Numbered from the stretch's first letter, positions 28,456-39,886 are shown. The stretch is DNA of 64,000 bases from Saccharomyces uvarum (GCA_947243795.1 OX365931.1:124001-188000), one strand, 5' to 3'. The notes: a model not told the origin generated them from the letters alone. Numbers and translations: made by a program.

Positions 28456-28922
28456 CTTTTTTTTTTCTCGTTCTTTCTAATTCCTGTTTCTTGTTCTTCT
28501 TTAAAATAAATAGATAATAAACAAGTTAAGAGAAAAGGCAGCGAGCAAAAAGATAAATAAATAAAAACTGAAGCAGAAAAATAAATAAATAAGTTAAACT
28601 TTAAACACCAATTCGATAATCTCAAAGAAGGGAAAAAAGAGCAACTGAGTATATCCTGTTTGTGTGGGGTAGGAATGAGATAGCAGCTTCCTATCTTCCT
28701 GTTGTTTGGAGAGGATTAGTTGTATGCTATCAAGAAGGGTACAAGAATTGATTAATTTGGTAAAAAGAAGAAAAACAATAGAAATAAAGAAATAGAGTAA
28801 GAAGATAAGAAGACTCTCAAAAGTGATGAATGACTAAGAATACCTCTTCATATTTTTTTTTTCCTGCAAAATTATTTCAGGTAGTTTTATTATTTGCGGG
28901 CCCATCTGCCCGTGGAGCGTGA

Positions 28923-28935
28923 CGTACGATATGAC
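28923..28935 (+). promoter_or_regulatory. Abf1 consensus site
   Basis: CGTACGATATGAC fits the Abf1 consensus CGTNNNNNRYGAY exactly. Abf1 is a general regulatory factor that keeps promoters nucleosome-free and can insulate divergent genes. Confidence 0.65.
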
Positions 28936-28986
28936 CCGTCGGGCTTATCAGAGCCAATAGGACGGGCGCATTAACGCCGAGATCCG

Positions 28987-29039
28987 TTAGGGTTGAAAAT
29001 GCACTGGTTAGGGCTATGGAACTAGGGCTGGTTAGGGCC
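28987..29039 (-). promoter_or_regulatory. Cluster of four Tbf1-type TTAGGG motifs
   Basis: On the minus strand the Tbf1 consensus ARCCCTAA is matched exactly by AACCCTAA (28987-28994) and AGCCCTAA (29008-29015). Near-matches AGCCCTAG (29022-29029) and GGCCCTAA (29032-29039) follow, all in one orientation within 53 bp. Confidence 0.6.
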
Positions 29040-29046
29040 TGAGTCA
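29040..29046. promoter_or_regulatory. Gcn4 site
   Basis: TGAGTCA is the exact palindromic Gcn4 (AP-1-like) site, immediately next to the last Tbf1-type motif, 113 bp upstream of the UGA3 ATG. Confidence 0.65.
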
Positions 29047-29158
29047 TCAGAAAAAAGAAATTAATTGAAGATTCTTACTTAAGGTTAAGGTATTGTGGGA
29101 GAAGATGCTATTGTTTATAGGTGTATATTTGCCAAGAGAGAAAGGTTTTGAGTGAGGC

Positions 29159-30748
29159 ATGTATCATGGTGTGGAGAAGCTGAAACTCAAGTATTCAAAG
29201 GATGGGTGTGTCACGTGCAAGATCAGGAAGAAGAGATGCTCGGAGGACAAGCCTGTATGCCGTGACTGTCGTCGCTTGAGTTTCCCCTGCATCTACATAT
29301 CGGAACCGATGGATAAGCAGTCTTTGAAGAAGATAAAATCCGACGTACAGTATCAGTTAGTGCACAAGAAAAAAAAGCACGCTGCTGACGGCGTTCAGCG
29401 GGCGGCTATGGCCAACTATGTGCGGCGTAGCCAGGAGGATGAATACGATAATCAGATATACCTGTCGAAACCGCTGGAGGACTGCATCTCCCAGAAGCTA
29501 GACTCGATGGGAATGCAGCTATACAACTACTATAGGTCGCATCTGGCCAACATCATCTCCATTGCGCCCATGAACCAGAACTACTACCTGAACATTTTCT
29601 TGCCGATGGCCCACGAGAACGACGGGATCCTGTTCGCCATTCTCGCTTGGTCAGCAAACCATTTGTCCATATCTTCCTCTAACGAGTTCCGAAAGGACGA
29701 GATATTCGTCAACTTGGCCAACAGGTACACATTTATGTCGCTAACACATCTGAAAACCAACGAGGACTCTAATGTCTATGACAAACTAAGTTTCTTGTAT
29801 TCGCTAGCGCAAATATTGATTCTATGTGGCTCGGAGATTTGCCAGGGTGATGTGAAGTTTTGGAAAATACTGCTGAATATTGGGAAAAACTTAATCGAGA
29901 ACCATGTGGGCAAGGACATTTCCCGTATACTGACCACCACCACAGAGGAGGAGGCTCCTCTAGAGGAGAGAGTTATCTTCCCCAATTTCAACTCTGTTGT
30001 CAAGTACTGGCTGATTGTGAACTTTATATACCACGATATTTTAAACTTCAATACCACATCTTTTCCCATCGAGCAGTATGAGAAATTTTTCCAAAGAGAA
30101 CAGACCTCGCTGCCCAACTCAGTCGGCTTTATAGAGTCCGTGGATTCGCCGATTGAAGAAATAGATCCTTTGATCGGCATCAACAAACCTATTCTTTTGT
30201 TGCTGGGCCAAGTAACAAATCTGACAAGATTCTTACAGACTATGGAACAGGAGGAAGTGCTGGAGCATGGTGATAAAATATTGAATTTGCAAGTCGAGCT
30301 CTATAAATTGCAGCCTTCGCTGATGGCACTGGACAGTTTAGACGACAATAAACAATTTTACTATCTAGAGTTGTTCGAAATAATGAAAATCTCCACATTG
30401 ATGTTTTTTCAAATAACGCTGTTGAAGATTGACAAAGATTCGCTAGAGTTGCAAATACTGATCAATAAACTAAATTCTAAATTGAATACGGCCATTGGGA
30501 CCTTCCTGGAAGGCTCATTGTGCTTCCCACTCTTCATTTACGGTGTATGTATCGGGATAGATGACATAGAGAAGAAATTAGATTTAGAAGCCAAATTTGA
30601 TGATATTTTAAAACGATATAAATGCTACAATTTCCAAAACGCAAGATTACTGATACGGAAAATATGGCAAAACGAAGCAGACGGAAACAACGAGCATAAC
30701 TTGGTGCACATGATTGATGAATTGGACTTCAATATTAATTTCGCCTAG
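29159..30748 (+). CDS. UGA3: Uga3, zinc-cluster activator of GABA genes
   Basis: Zn2Cys6 transcription factor needed for GABA-dependent induction of UGA1, UGA2 and UGA4. The protein has 529 residues. The zinc cluster is at residues 17-44 with the spacing C-x2-C-x6-C-x6-C-x2-C-x6-C (CVTCKIRKKRC then CRDCRRLSFPC). A basic linker follows. The rest is the long helical, mostly hydrophobic regulatory region of fungal zinc-cluster factors, with the conserved stretch MAHENDGILFAILAWSANHL. The N-terminal linker (residues ~50-100) differs most from S. cerevisiae. It is divergent from GLT1, so two nitrogen genes share a promoter. Confidence 0.96.
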   Translation: MYHGVEKLKLKYSKDGCVTCKIRKKRCSEDKPVCRDCRRLSFPCIYISEPMDKQSLKKIKSDVQYQLVHKKKKHAADGVQRAAMANYVRRSQEDEYDNQIYLSKPLEDCISQKLDSMGMQLYNYYRSHLANIISIAPMNQNYYLNIFLPMAHENDGILFAILAWSANHLSISSSNEFRKDEIFVNLANRYTFMSLTHLKTNEDSNVYDKLSFLYSLAQILILCGSEICQGDVKFWKILLNIGKNLIENHVGKDISRILTTTTEEEAPLEERVIFPNFNSVVKYWLIVNFIYHDILNFNTTSFPIEQYEKFFQREQTSLPNSVGFIESVDSPIEEIDPLIGINKPILLLLGQVTNLTRFLQTMEQEEVLEHGDKILNLQVELYKLQPSLMALDSLDDNKQFYYLELFEIMKISTLMFFQITLLKIDKDSLELQILINKLNSKLNTAIGTFLEGSLCFPLFIYGVCIGIDDIEKKLDLEAKFDDILKRYKCYNFQNARLLIRKIWQNEADGNNEHNLVHMIDELDFNINFA

Positions 30749-30879
30749 ATCGGATTTTTCCCTCCCGCATCTGAAGTTGTTCTACTATATAGTTTTTTTT
30801 TGTAGAAAGTACGCATAGAAAACATAATATACCTAAACCAAGAAATAATGATAAATGAAAAATAAATAGATAAAAAAAG

Positions 30880-31539
30880 TCACGATATCAGCCATTTGAG
30901 ATGGTTGTTTTCAGGAGTGTCAGAGTCCACCTCCACCACATCCACTTGGCCTATATGGTACCTGTAGTCCCCTGTCTTGGAATCTTCCACAAAGCTTATG
31001 CTTCTCTCAGACTTCCTGCGTGGTCTATCCATCACAGCCATCCTCGAATATGGCATGCCGTCGAAAACATCAACATCACGGTTGCTCTCACTTTCACTTG
31101 CACTATCGTTGTCGTCCGAATGAGGGTCCTGACTCCACACGGGTTTATAGATATTTTCCCTGGGAAACTCATGGCCTACGAGAACTTGTATTCTTTGGTA
31201 CCGCCCATCATCACACTCAGCACTTTCTTCCAGCACGGGGACTTCCCTTTTTGCCCTTGCAGTCCTGCTTCCTTTAGTCTTAGCATTCATTTTACCTCTT
31301 TTCCTGGCTTTTGCTTGTAACTTGCCCCTGATCTTCGAAATCAGCTCGTTAAGATCATCCTCGTGTGCATCGTAAACTACTTTGTACGCTTGCTGATACT
31401 GCGTGGCAAACAGATCTTGGTTCCAAGCAAAACCTTGGCTTTGAGACACCGATATTTTGAAATTTGGCCTTATTTCTGCACTATATGCAAACGCCGAACT
31501 GGCATTCGAATAAACAATCAGCTTTTCCTTATCCTCCAT
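30880..31539 (-). CDS. UGX2: Ugx2, protein of unknown function
   Basis: Matches YDL169C (UGX2) by position, length and strand; it has 219 residues from the chosen ATG at 31539 (MEDKEKLIVYSN). The frame extends 25 codons further to another ATG at 31614, but the shorter form fits the ~223 residues I recall for S. cerevisiae. The conserved part begins at IRPNFKISVSQSQGFAWNQDLFATQYQQ. A Lys/Arg-rich stretch (KLQAKARKRGKMNAKTKG) and an acidic Ser/Asp/Glu stretch follow, ending HLKWLIS. No enzyme motif seen. Transcription in S. cerevisiae is reported to respond to stress; I assign no molecular role. Confidence 0.85.
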   Translation of the reverse strand: MEDKEKLIVYSNASSAFAYSAEIRPNFKISVSQSQGFAWNQDLFATQYQQAYKVVYDAHEDDLNELISKIRGKLQAKARKRGKMNAKTKGSRTARAKREVPVLEESAECDDGRYQRIQVLVGHEFPRENIYKPVWSQDPHSDDNDSASESESNRDVDVFDGMPYSRMAVMDRPRRKSERSISFVEDSKTGDYRYHIGQVDVVEVDSDTPENNHLKWLIS

Positions 31540-33342
<1,803 letters not shown>

Positions 33343-33635
33343 ATAGACCAATTAATCAAACTATGTAAGCACTTTACTGTTATTAGACTCTTTGAGCACA
33401 GACAGTTTCATACACATTTTTAGTATCAAAGCTCACCTGACACTAGAAAATTTGCTGAAGATTAACGTTCTACATATCTATCAAACTACATATACAAATG
33501 CATAATTACATTCTCCAGTGTATCAATTGGACCTGAAGAAAAAATAAGGGTAGAGAAAATATAAATATATAAAAAAAAAGTAAAATAAAAATACCATGCA
33601 GTAATATCTTTTTTTTTGACCACGCTTATTAACAA
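33343..33635. other. Convergent SFA1-NRP1 gap
   Basis: AT-rich 3' flanks of convergent genes with A-rich runs near 33570-33595. Nothing else seen. Confidence 0.4.
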
Positions 33636-35774
33636 TTACCAACGTGCTGAACCATTAAAACCATTCCCGAAAGCAGTACTATCATTACCATTAGAAAAAT
33701 TAACATTAGCCTTATCACTTTTATACTCGCTGAACGAGTTCACATTTCCATCTCCCTCCTTCATTGACTTTGCCGCCATCGATAATGGTGTTGATACAAA
33801 CTCCATCAAACTAATATCATGAACTTTGTTATCTTTCCCGTCGACGCCATTATTACCGTTATTACCACCATTATTATTAGTAACAGTGCTATTATTGTTA
33901 CTATTATTATTATGAATATGTGGCCCTGGTCCAATCGTTGATGCATCTATATAATGGTTTGTTTCATTTGCATCAGCATTTACAGATTTAGGACCACCAC
34001 AGCGTAAGCATACCACGTTCTTAGCAAAATTGTGATAGGTACACGTGGAACATTTCCAATCTCCTGCTCTAAATGGTATATTAGATCCTGATCCTCCCAT
34101 ACCGATATTAGAATTACCGCCATTATTATTGATGCCATTATTACTATTAACGCTGCTCCCATTGCCATTGCCATTTCCATTTCCATTTCCATTTCCATTA
34201 ATATTAATATTAACATTGCCATTGTATCTATTAATGTTCATATTATTCATATTGCTGTTATTATTATTATTATTATTATTGTTATTAGTCATATTGTTGT
34301 TGTTATAACGATAATTTGGCACAGCATTGTTACTTACTGCAAAGCTATTTGGCGTATTTATGGGCGACCCACTGCTTGATGGAGTTAAATTTAATGAGTT
34401 TTGTCGAGACAATGGCGTCATGGCGGAGAATTGAGATCTATTGTAGGCCAGTGCTGTTGGTGTTGTATTACCCATCATGTTTAACTCGGGAGTACCATAG
34501 GGATGGCTCACGGCTATGTTGTTATTGTTATTCAAAGCACTGGAATTGGTGCGGTTGTTTGAGCTGCTTTTATTGCTATTAGCATTATTGTTTGTGATCA
34601 CATTATGCATTTGACTATTCGATGGAGCTGGGAAAGAACACCGGAAACAAGCAGTACGCCTTTGGAAATTTGAAAATCCACAAGACGGACAATTCCAGTC
34701 ACCTGGTCTCGGCTTGTTTTTACTTTGTGGGAAAGGAGATAGAATCTCTTGCGCTTTATCGAGTACCCCGGTGGAAGAAGGCTGAAGTTCAAGGACATGT
34801 TCCACTACTCTTGGTTGCTTAGTGTTTGCCAAGTTAGATAATATCGATCTACCATTCAATGCAAGTACTTCAGTAGCCTCTTCGTGAGTCTGGAATACAA
34901 CGAACCCGGAAATGCTATCTTGATCTTCCACATAGGGACTGTTGTTCAAACTCCAGTTATTATTAACGTTAGATGTATCTTCCACAATGTTTTTCACAGT
35001 CCAAAATCCGACGGGTCTTGCTCCATACTGGGTGAACCACGATTCTAATTCGCTCTGGGTTGTGTCAGGTGGTAGATTGTTCATGTACAAGACCTTAGAT
35101 CTTTCTTGCAAGAAACTTCTGATATCGGTATGTGAATCATATGGTTGCGTCAATACAGATTTCATATCTTCTGCGGAAGAGCACTTTTTGTGTAATTGTA
35201 AAAGTATATCTATTGTTCTCTGCAAAAGAGAGTGATTGTCTAGAGCAAAATCGTCCTCTTCCACGGCATTTGAAATTTCCAATATTCTCATCATTTCGTT
35301 CAAATCTTTTGTATTTTTGATTAGATTACCGATGCTGCTACTCTTAGTATTGGAATTATTATTCAAGATGCTTTTCCTTAATCCCATGATTTCAGGATGG
35401 TTAACACACCATCTCTCAAACTCCTTCCATAAATCGAACAATATTGGATGTTGTAAGTAAGAAGTGAGGATGAAGCCATCATCTCGGGCTTGACGTGGTA
35501 AAGTGACACGAATGTGCCAGGTCGAACACAGAGAAACAAGGACAAATTCATCGTTACCAATTATGTCCTGGATATCTTTATCCAATTGCATCATTGCCCT
35601 CTCCAGACTCTTCTTTTCCTCATCGACCTCGATACTGGGTAACGAGTCGTTCTCGTAATGGCTTGCCAACGTTTCAGCGTCCACGATTTGGTACGCCATA
35701 TTTACAATGCGACACTGATCCTTGGGACTGTCTGGCAGATGGGCGACTTGCAGCTCTAGTACCACATAGTGCAT
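33636..35774 (-). CDS. NRP1: Nrp1, RanBP2-type zinc-finger RNA-binding protein
   Basis: Putative RNA-binding protein that enters stress granules; matches YDL167C. The protein has 712 residues from the ATG at 35774 (MHYVVLELQ, as in S. cerevisiae; a 6-codon upstream extension is ignored). An N-terminal region (1-130) resembles the ERI1/DEDD exonuclease fold but lacks catalytic acids. An RRM lies near residues 225-320 (VLYMNNLPPDTTQSELESWF). Two RanBP2 zinc fingers follow: RPGDWNCPSCGFSNF...CFRC near 350 and RAGDWKCSTCTYHNF...CLRC near 570. Between and after the fingers are long Asn/Ser/Gly tracts, including NGNGNGNG. The plus-strand readings of these repeats look like open frames and are shadows. 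Confidence 0.95.
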   Translation of the reverse strand: MHYVVLELQVAHLPDSPKDQCRIVNMAYQIVDAETLASHYENDSLPSIEVDEEKKSLERAMMQLDKDIQDIIGNDEFVLVSLCSTWHIRVTLPRQARDDGFILTSYLQHPILFDLWKEFERWCVNHPEIMGLRKSILNNNSNTKSSSIGNLIKNTKDLNEMMRILEISNAVEEDDFALDNHSLLQRTIDILLQLHKKCSSAEDMKSVLTQPYDSHTDIRSFLQERSKVLYMNNLPPDTTQSELESWFTQYGARPVGFWTVKNIVEDTSNVNNNWSLNNSPYVEDQDSISGFVVFQTHEEATEVLALNGRSILSNLANTKQPRVVEHVLELQPSSTGVLDKAQEILSPFPQSKNKPRPGDWNCPSCGFSNFQRRTACFRCSFPAPSNSQMHNVITNNNANSNKSSSNNRTNSSALNNNNNIAVSHPYGTPELNMMGNTTPTALAYNRSQFSAMTPLSRQNSLNLTPSSSGSPINTPNSFAVSNNAVPNYRYNNNNMTNNNNNNNNNNSNMNNMNINRYNGNVNININGNGNGNGNGNGNGSSVNSNNGINNNGGNSNIGMGGSGSNIPFRAGDWKCSTCTYHNFAKNVVCLRCGGPKSVNADANETNHYIDASTIGPGPHIHNNNSNNNSTVTNNNGGNNGNNGVDGKDNKVHDISLMEFVSTPLSMAAKSMKEGDGNVNSFSEYKSDKANVNFSNGNDSTAFGNGFNGSARW
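34110..34310. repeat. Asn/Gly codon repeats within NRP1
   Basis: Plus-strand CATTTC/CATTGC units (about 34158-34198) and TTA/TTG triplets (about 34255-34310) encode the NGNGNG and poly-Asn tracts of Nrp1. They are low-complexity and length-variable between relatives. Confidence 0.85.
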
Positions 35775-36063
35775 AGTTCCTATATTAAACAATCACAATC
35801 ACAATGCAAAATTGCCCTGGTGCTATTCCTTAGTTATTCTATTGGCCTCGAAACCAACGTATACATCTTAAATGTATTGAAAAATTTTTCACTCTTCACT
35901 TTTTCACTGGGCATCGGCATCGGCCAGTGGGAAAATGTCACCAAAATAGAAGTAAAGAACCACAGGACTTTGCATAGGACCCTGGTTTATATTTATTGTT
36001 GGTGTTGTTATCGTACTATTGTATCTATATATCTATATATATATAAGTACAATCATGCAGTAC

Positions 36064-36675
36064 CTACTCGTCGTCCTCGTAGTCCTCGTTTTCCTCGTCG
36101 TCTTCGTCGTCACTGCGGCCTCCTTGGTATTCGTTCGTGACACCGTCTGGATGTTGCTCCAACCACATCTTTTCCCAAGCAATGATACGAGCCACGTTGG
36201 ACACTATGTCCTGTTTCGTATCACTTTGTAGCTCCACTACAATATGTGGTTCGTATGAATCCACAGCATCCTGCTTGACCACTCCCATGATCTCGGCATC
36301 GAGGTTTTCCTCGATTTTGGAGTCATGGTACCCTCTGGCGTGCAACCTTGAATATAACTTGGAGTTATCGCATCTCAAGACCACTACCAGGTCAATAAGC
36401 CTCTCTGGGAACACGTCATTTACATGCCAGTCGATAATGCTGTTTCCTTGTCTCATTAGTGGCTCCAGTGTATCTAGCAGCTTGTCTTCATCCACAATGT
36501 GCGATTTACGACCTTCGTCGTATCCTTCAAAACAATCGTTGTCCTTGGCAAAATCGGAGATGTTGTAGTACTTGTAGCCTTTTAGTTCGTCCTTTAATAA
36601 CTCGCACGTGGAGGACTTACCACACCCTGGCGTCCCTGTAACTATAATATTGGGTCCATACCGTCTTGATTCCAT
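36064..36675 (-). CDS. FAP7: Fap7, NTPase for 40S subunit maturation
   Basis: Essential nuclear adenylate kinase-like NTPase (hCINAP family) that works with uS11/Rps14 in the final 20S to 18S rRNA processing step. The protein has 203 residues. The P-loop GTPGCGKS is at residues 14-21, followed by the conserved IDWHVNDVFPERLIDLVVVLR, and the lid region HARGYHDSKIEENL. The C-terminus is a run of Asp/Glu (RSDDEDDEENEDYEDDE), slightly longer than I recall in S. cerevisiae (197 residues). It is divergent from CDC36 across a 248-bp promoter. Confidence 0.96.
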   Translation of the reverse strand: MESRRYGPNIIVTGTPGCGKSSTCELLKDELKGYKYYNISDFAKDNDCFEGYDEGRKSHIVDEDKLLDTLEPLMRQGNSIIDWHVNDVFPERLIDLVVVLRCDNSKLYSRLHARGYHDSKIEENLDAEIMGVVKQDAVDSYEPHIVVELQSDTKQDIVSNVARIIAWEKMWLEQHPDGVTNEYQGGRSDDEDDEENEDYEDDE

Positions 36676-36923
36676 CTTAAGTATGTAGTTCTTCTTTTAT
36701 GCAATGCTTTCTGCAGTTGGTTTGTTTACATATTTAATAACTAGTGAGCGCTAGTTATATAATAACTTCTATTGTACATGATAAATTTTCTTTACTGCGA
36801 AAAAGCGAGGCGAATACAGACATAATCAAAGTAAAGAGAGACCAAGCATTTTCAAACAAAAGCTAAATATATAAGAACAAATCAGCAAGGAAAAGGAGAC
36901 TCAAGTACACCACCACTTACATA

Positions 36924-37499
36924 ATGGACAAATTCGGTTTGCAAGCATTAGTACCGCTGCTCAAACAAGAGGACAAAGAACTTTCAAGCACATATGACCA
37001 TTCTATGACTTTAGGAGCGGATTTATCGTCAATGCTATATTCGTTGGGTATTCCAAGAGATTCACAGGACCATAGAGTTCTCGATACTTTTCAATCACCG
37101 TGGGCAGAGACATCTAGAAGTGAAGTGGAGCCCCGATTTTTCACACCAGAATCCTTCACCAACATTCCCAGCGTATTACAATCCAACGTGACCCCACCAT
37201 GTTTCAATTCCATCCAGAACGATCAACAACGTGTGGCCCTTTTCCAAGATGAAACTCTATTTTTCCTCTTTTATAAACATCCAGGTACAGTCATCCAGGA
37301 GCTAACGTATTTGGAACTCAGGAAAAGGAATTGGAGGTACCACAAGACCTTAAAAGCCTGGCTCACCAAGGACCCCATGATGGAACCTATCGTGTCTGCT
37401 GACGGGTTGAGCGAAAGGGGATCATACGTGTTTTTTGACCCGCAAAGGTGGGAGAAATGTCAAAGAGATTTCTTGCTGTTTTATAATGCTATTATGTAA
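36924..37499 (+). CDS. CDC36: Ccr4-Not complex subunit Not2/Cdc36
   Basis: Essential scaffold subunit of the Ccr4-Not mRNA deadenylation and transcription complex, pairing with Not5 and Not1. The protein has 191 residues, as in S. cerevisiae. The C-terminal NOT box is well preserved (DETLFFLFYKHPGTVIQELTYLELRKRNW, shown here in part, through KTLKAWLTKD and GSYVFFDPQRWEKCQRDF). Only a few residues differ from S. cerevisiae, mostly at the N-terminus. It is convergent with CDC9, with a 119-bp gap. Confidence 0.97.
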   Translation: MDKFGLQALVPLLKQEDKELSSTYDHSMTLGADLSSMLYSLGIPRDSQDHRVLDTFQSPWAETSRSEVEPRFFTPESFTNIPSVLQSNVTPPCFNSIQNDQQRVALFQDETLFFLFYKHPGTVIQELTYLELRKRNWRYHKTLKAWLTKDPMMEPIVSADGLSERGSYVFFDPQRWEKCQRDFLLFYNAIM

Positions 37500-37618
37500 G
37501 GTGAAGAGAACACGAGATAAGTAAATAATTGTCATTTCAGGTAGAGTGCTTTTGTGAAAAAAACGGAAATACCTCCTTTTCTAAATAGTAATAGTTATTA
37601 AAACAACAGTATACACAT

Positions 37619-39886
37619 CTAATTTTGCACATGGGATTGGTTTTCGTATAATTCCACAATTTGTTCTGAAGAGGTTGCATCTTCGACACCCTTATCTTCT
37701 CTTATACGTAAAAACCTAGGAAATCTTAACGAAACACCTTTATCAAAAGTTGTAATACCGGCTTTATAAATGGGCGACAGGGAGAGATCCGCGGTCAGTA
37801 CTTCAAACAAGGTTGTGGGTTCAAACCATACGTCTGGTTCAGCACTGGAATCAAAAACAAACGTGGCCTTTGGTCCATCGATTATCGTGGGGGTTAATCT
37901 TTCATGCAGTTGCTGCAGCATTTCATCAGAAAACCCTGTCCCAATTTTGCAACAGGTTTCAAATTCTCCCGTATCTTGATTGTAACAGCCTAAAAGGAAC
38001 CCACCATACGTGCCTGTTCTTTTCCCTCTGCCATAGTATGCCCCCAAGACGCAAAGATCCAAGGAATCTCCGACCCCTTCTAAGTAATCTTTTTTCAGTT
38101 TCAGCCAATTTCTTGATCTTTTGCTTGGCTCATAATGTGATTCAGGGCCTTCGAGCATTTTGACCATTAGACCTTCGCATGATTGATTAACGGATTCGTC
38201 AAGAAATTTCTGCAGTTCATCGAGATTATCTGTTACTATTTGAGTGGCGTATTGGAATTCCCCAGGAACAACCTTTGTAACTTTAGTCAAACATTCTCTT
38301 CTTTCTCGCAAAGATTTATTGATCAATCTTTCACCGTTATGGCAAAGGACATCAAATGCAAAGAGACAAACTCTTACTTTGATATCACTCAATTCCACGT
38401 CTTTACGTTTCCTTGTACTTAAAACTTGAAAGGGTAAAATCTTCCCTTGTTCTTTGTCCCAAGCCACAGCTTCACAGTCCAAGATCAAATTCTTGGTGGC
38501 ATCTAAATCTTGAATGAAATCTGTGATTTTGATTTCTGGATATCTTTCAGTCATATTTTCACCATTTCTGGAGTAGATTCTCATTGTCCCATCGTCTAAC
38601 AAATGTACTTGGGCCCTTTCCCCATCGTATTTGTATTCCGACGTAAAAGTTTCACCTTGGAATCTGTCTAACACTTCATTGATTGCCTTTGTGGGTTTGG
38701 CCAACATCGGTTTCAATGGAATTCCTGGTTTCAAAGTACAAAATTGATCCAGATTCATGATGCCATGTTCCAAGCACGAATTGATAACGATCTCATAATT
38801 TGGTACTTGACAAAATGCATCTCTAATCTTTTGTTGAGCACTTTCCAAGACATCCATGGGGATATCATTGTCATGGGAATTTTCTCCATTTCCGCCATGA
38901 AGCAAAAGAGCTTTGGATAAAGATATCAACACCGTTTTTTCAGCAAGACCGATTCTTAGTTTAGATTCTAAGGATCTGATCAAAAATTTAGCCTCTACAC
39001 CCTCGCATGCGGTTAACATTCTTTTAATAAGCTTCATCTTTCTTAGTTGCGAATCTTTACCCTGGGTCTTTGCAATACTTCGTAGATTTTTAAAGACCTC
39101 GCCTACAGTTAAGGGTTTCGGTTTAAACATTGTGGGCTGCACGTTTCTCGCACCCATAGCTATTTCACCCAAATCTCCGATTTCCTTGTATTTTAGTTTG
39201 ATTTGGCTCATTGATTTGCCGCAAGATTCACTGATTGTTTTCATCAAGAGGTTTTCACCAAGGCCCAATTCCAAACCAGGCTCATAATCGGGGCCCAACC
39301 TATTGATGAAAAGATATGTGGTAGGTATCAAATTCTTGGACGATTGCTTCATTATCTTTATAAAGAAGTCGGAGCATATCCTAATAATCTCCAACCGAGA
39401 AGATATGGCTTCGATCTCATTGAAGACTGCGCAGACTTCGGAATAGGGAATATTGGATGAGTAGTGGTCATTATCGATCGGGCCCTGTCCTTCCTCAACC
39501 TTGGGCGTGAGCTCCCCAGATTTTTGCGATAAATCAACACCGCTAGAAGAGGGAGCAGATGACGGTAGAGGAGAGCTACTGTTACTCATATCGGACGGCT
39601 CCACTGGTGTTTGTACGGCCGACGGATGCTTCAATTTCTTTATAGCGGATGCTTCTTCACTACTAATCTCATTTGTGCCATTTTCAAGCTTGTGTTTGGT
39701 AGCCTTCTCGGGAGAAGAAGAGCCTTCCGATGGCTTATTCTTCATGGAAGTGAAGAACCTAGCCAAAGTAGCCTGTTTTGGTTTCTTACCGGCAGAGGAA
39801 GGTAATGAGGACGACATGAATAGCAGCGATTTTGAACTTGAGGGGCGTACAGATGTGAGAATAAGGCCAGTCAGTGATCTGCGCAT
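37619..39886 (-). CDS. CDC9: DNA ligase I (nuclear and mitochondrial)
   Basis: ATP-dependent DNA ligase that seals Okazaki fragments and repair nicks. The protein has 755 residues. A PCNA-interacting box QATLARFF lies near residues 38-45. The DNA-binding domain is followed by the adenylation domain with the catalytic Lys in KYDGERAQ (about residue 419), and by the OB-fold ending LRFPRFLRIREDKG. Two in-frame starts matter: M1 begins an Arg/Ser/Leu-rich mitochondrial presequence and M24 (MSSSLPSS) begins the nuclear form, as established in S. cerevisiae. An MCB box lies 115 bp upstream. The least conserved part is the linker at residues 50-145. Confidence 0.98.
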   Translation of the reverse strand: MRRSLTGLILTSVRPSSSKSLLFMSSSLPSSAGKKPKQATLARFFTSMKNKPSEGSSSPEKATKHKLENGTNEISSEEASAIKKLKHPSAVQTPVEPSDMSNSSSPLPSSAPSSSGVDLSQKSGELTPKVEEGQGPIDNDHYSSNIPYSEVCAVFNEIEAISSRLEIIRICSDFFIKIMKQSSKNLIPTTYLFINRLGPDYEPGLELGLGENLLMKTISESCGKSMSQIKLKYKEIGDLGEIAMGARNVQPTMFKPKPLTVGEVFKNLRSIAKTQGKDSQLRKMKLIKRMLTACEGVEAKFLIRSLESKLRIGLAEKTVLISLSKALLLHGGNGENSHDNDIPMDVLESAQQKIRDAFCQVPNYEIVINSCLEHGIMNLDQFCTLKPGIPLKPMLAKPTKAINEVLDRFQGETFTSEYKYDGERAQVHLLDDGTMRIYSRNGENMTERYPEIKITDFIQDLDATKNLILDCEAVAWDKEQGKILPFQVLSTRKRKDVELSDIKVRVCLFAFDVLCHNGERLINKSLRERRECLTKVTKVVPGEFQYATQIVTDNLDELQKFLDESVNQSCEGLMVKMLEGPESHYEPSKRSRNWLKLKKDYLEGVGDSLDLCVLGAYYGRGKRTGTYGGFLLGCYNQDTGEFETCCKIGTGFSDEMLQQLHERLTPTIIDGPKATFVFDSSAEPDVWFEPTTLFEVLTADLSLSPIYKAGITTFDKGVSLRFPRFLRIREDKGVEDATSSEQIVELYENQSHVQN

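Larger units (their letters stand above)
28456..29158. promoter_or_regulatory. Divergent GLT1-UGA3 promoter with clustered factor sites
   Basis: A 703-bp divergent promoter. The GLT1-proximal half is A-rich with AAATA repeats. The UGA3-proximal half holds an Abf1 site, a GATA site (CTTATC, 28944-28949), a CCAAT box (28954-28958), a Tbf1-type cluster and a Gcn4 site. GATA factors (Gln3/Gat1) and Gcn4 are established regulators of nitrogen genes, including GLT1. Confidence 0.65.
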
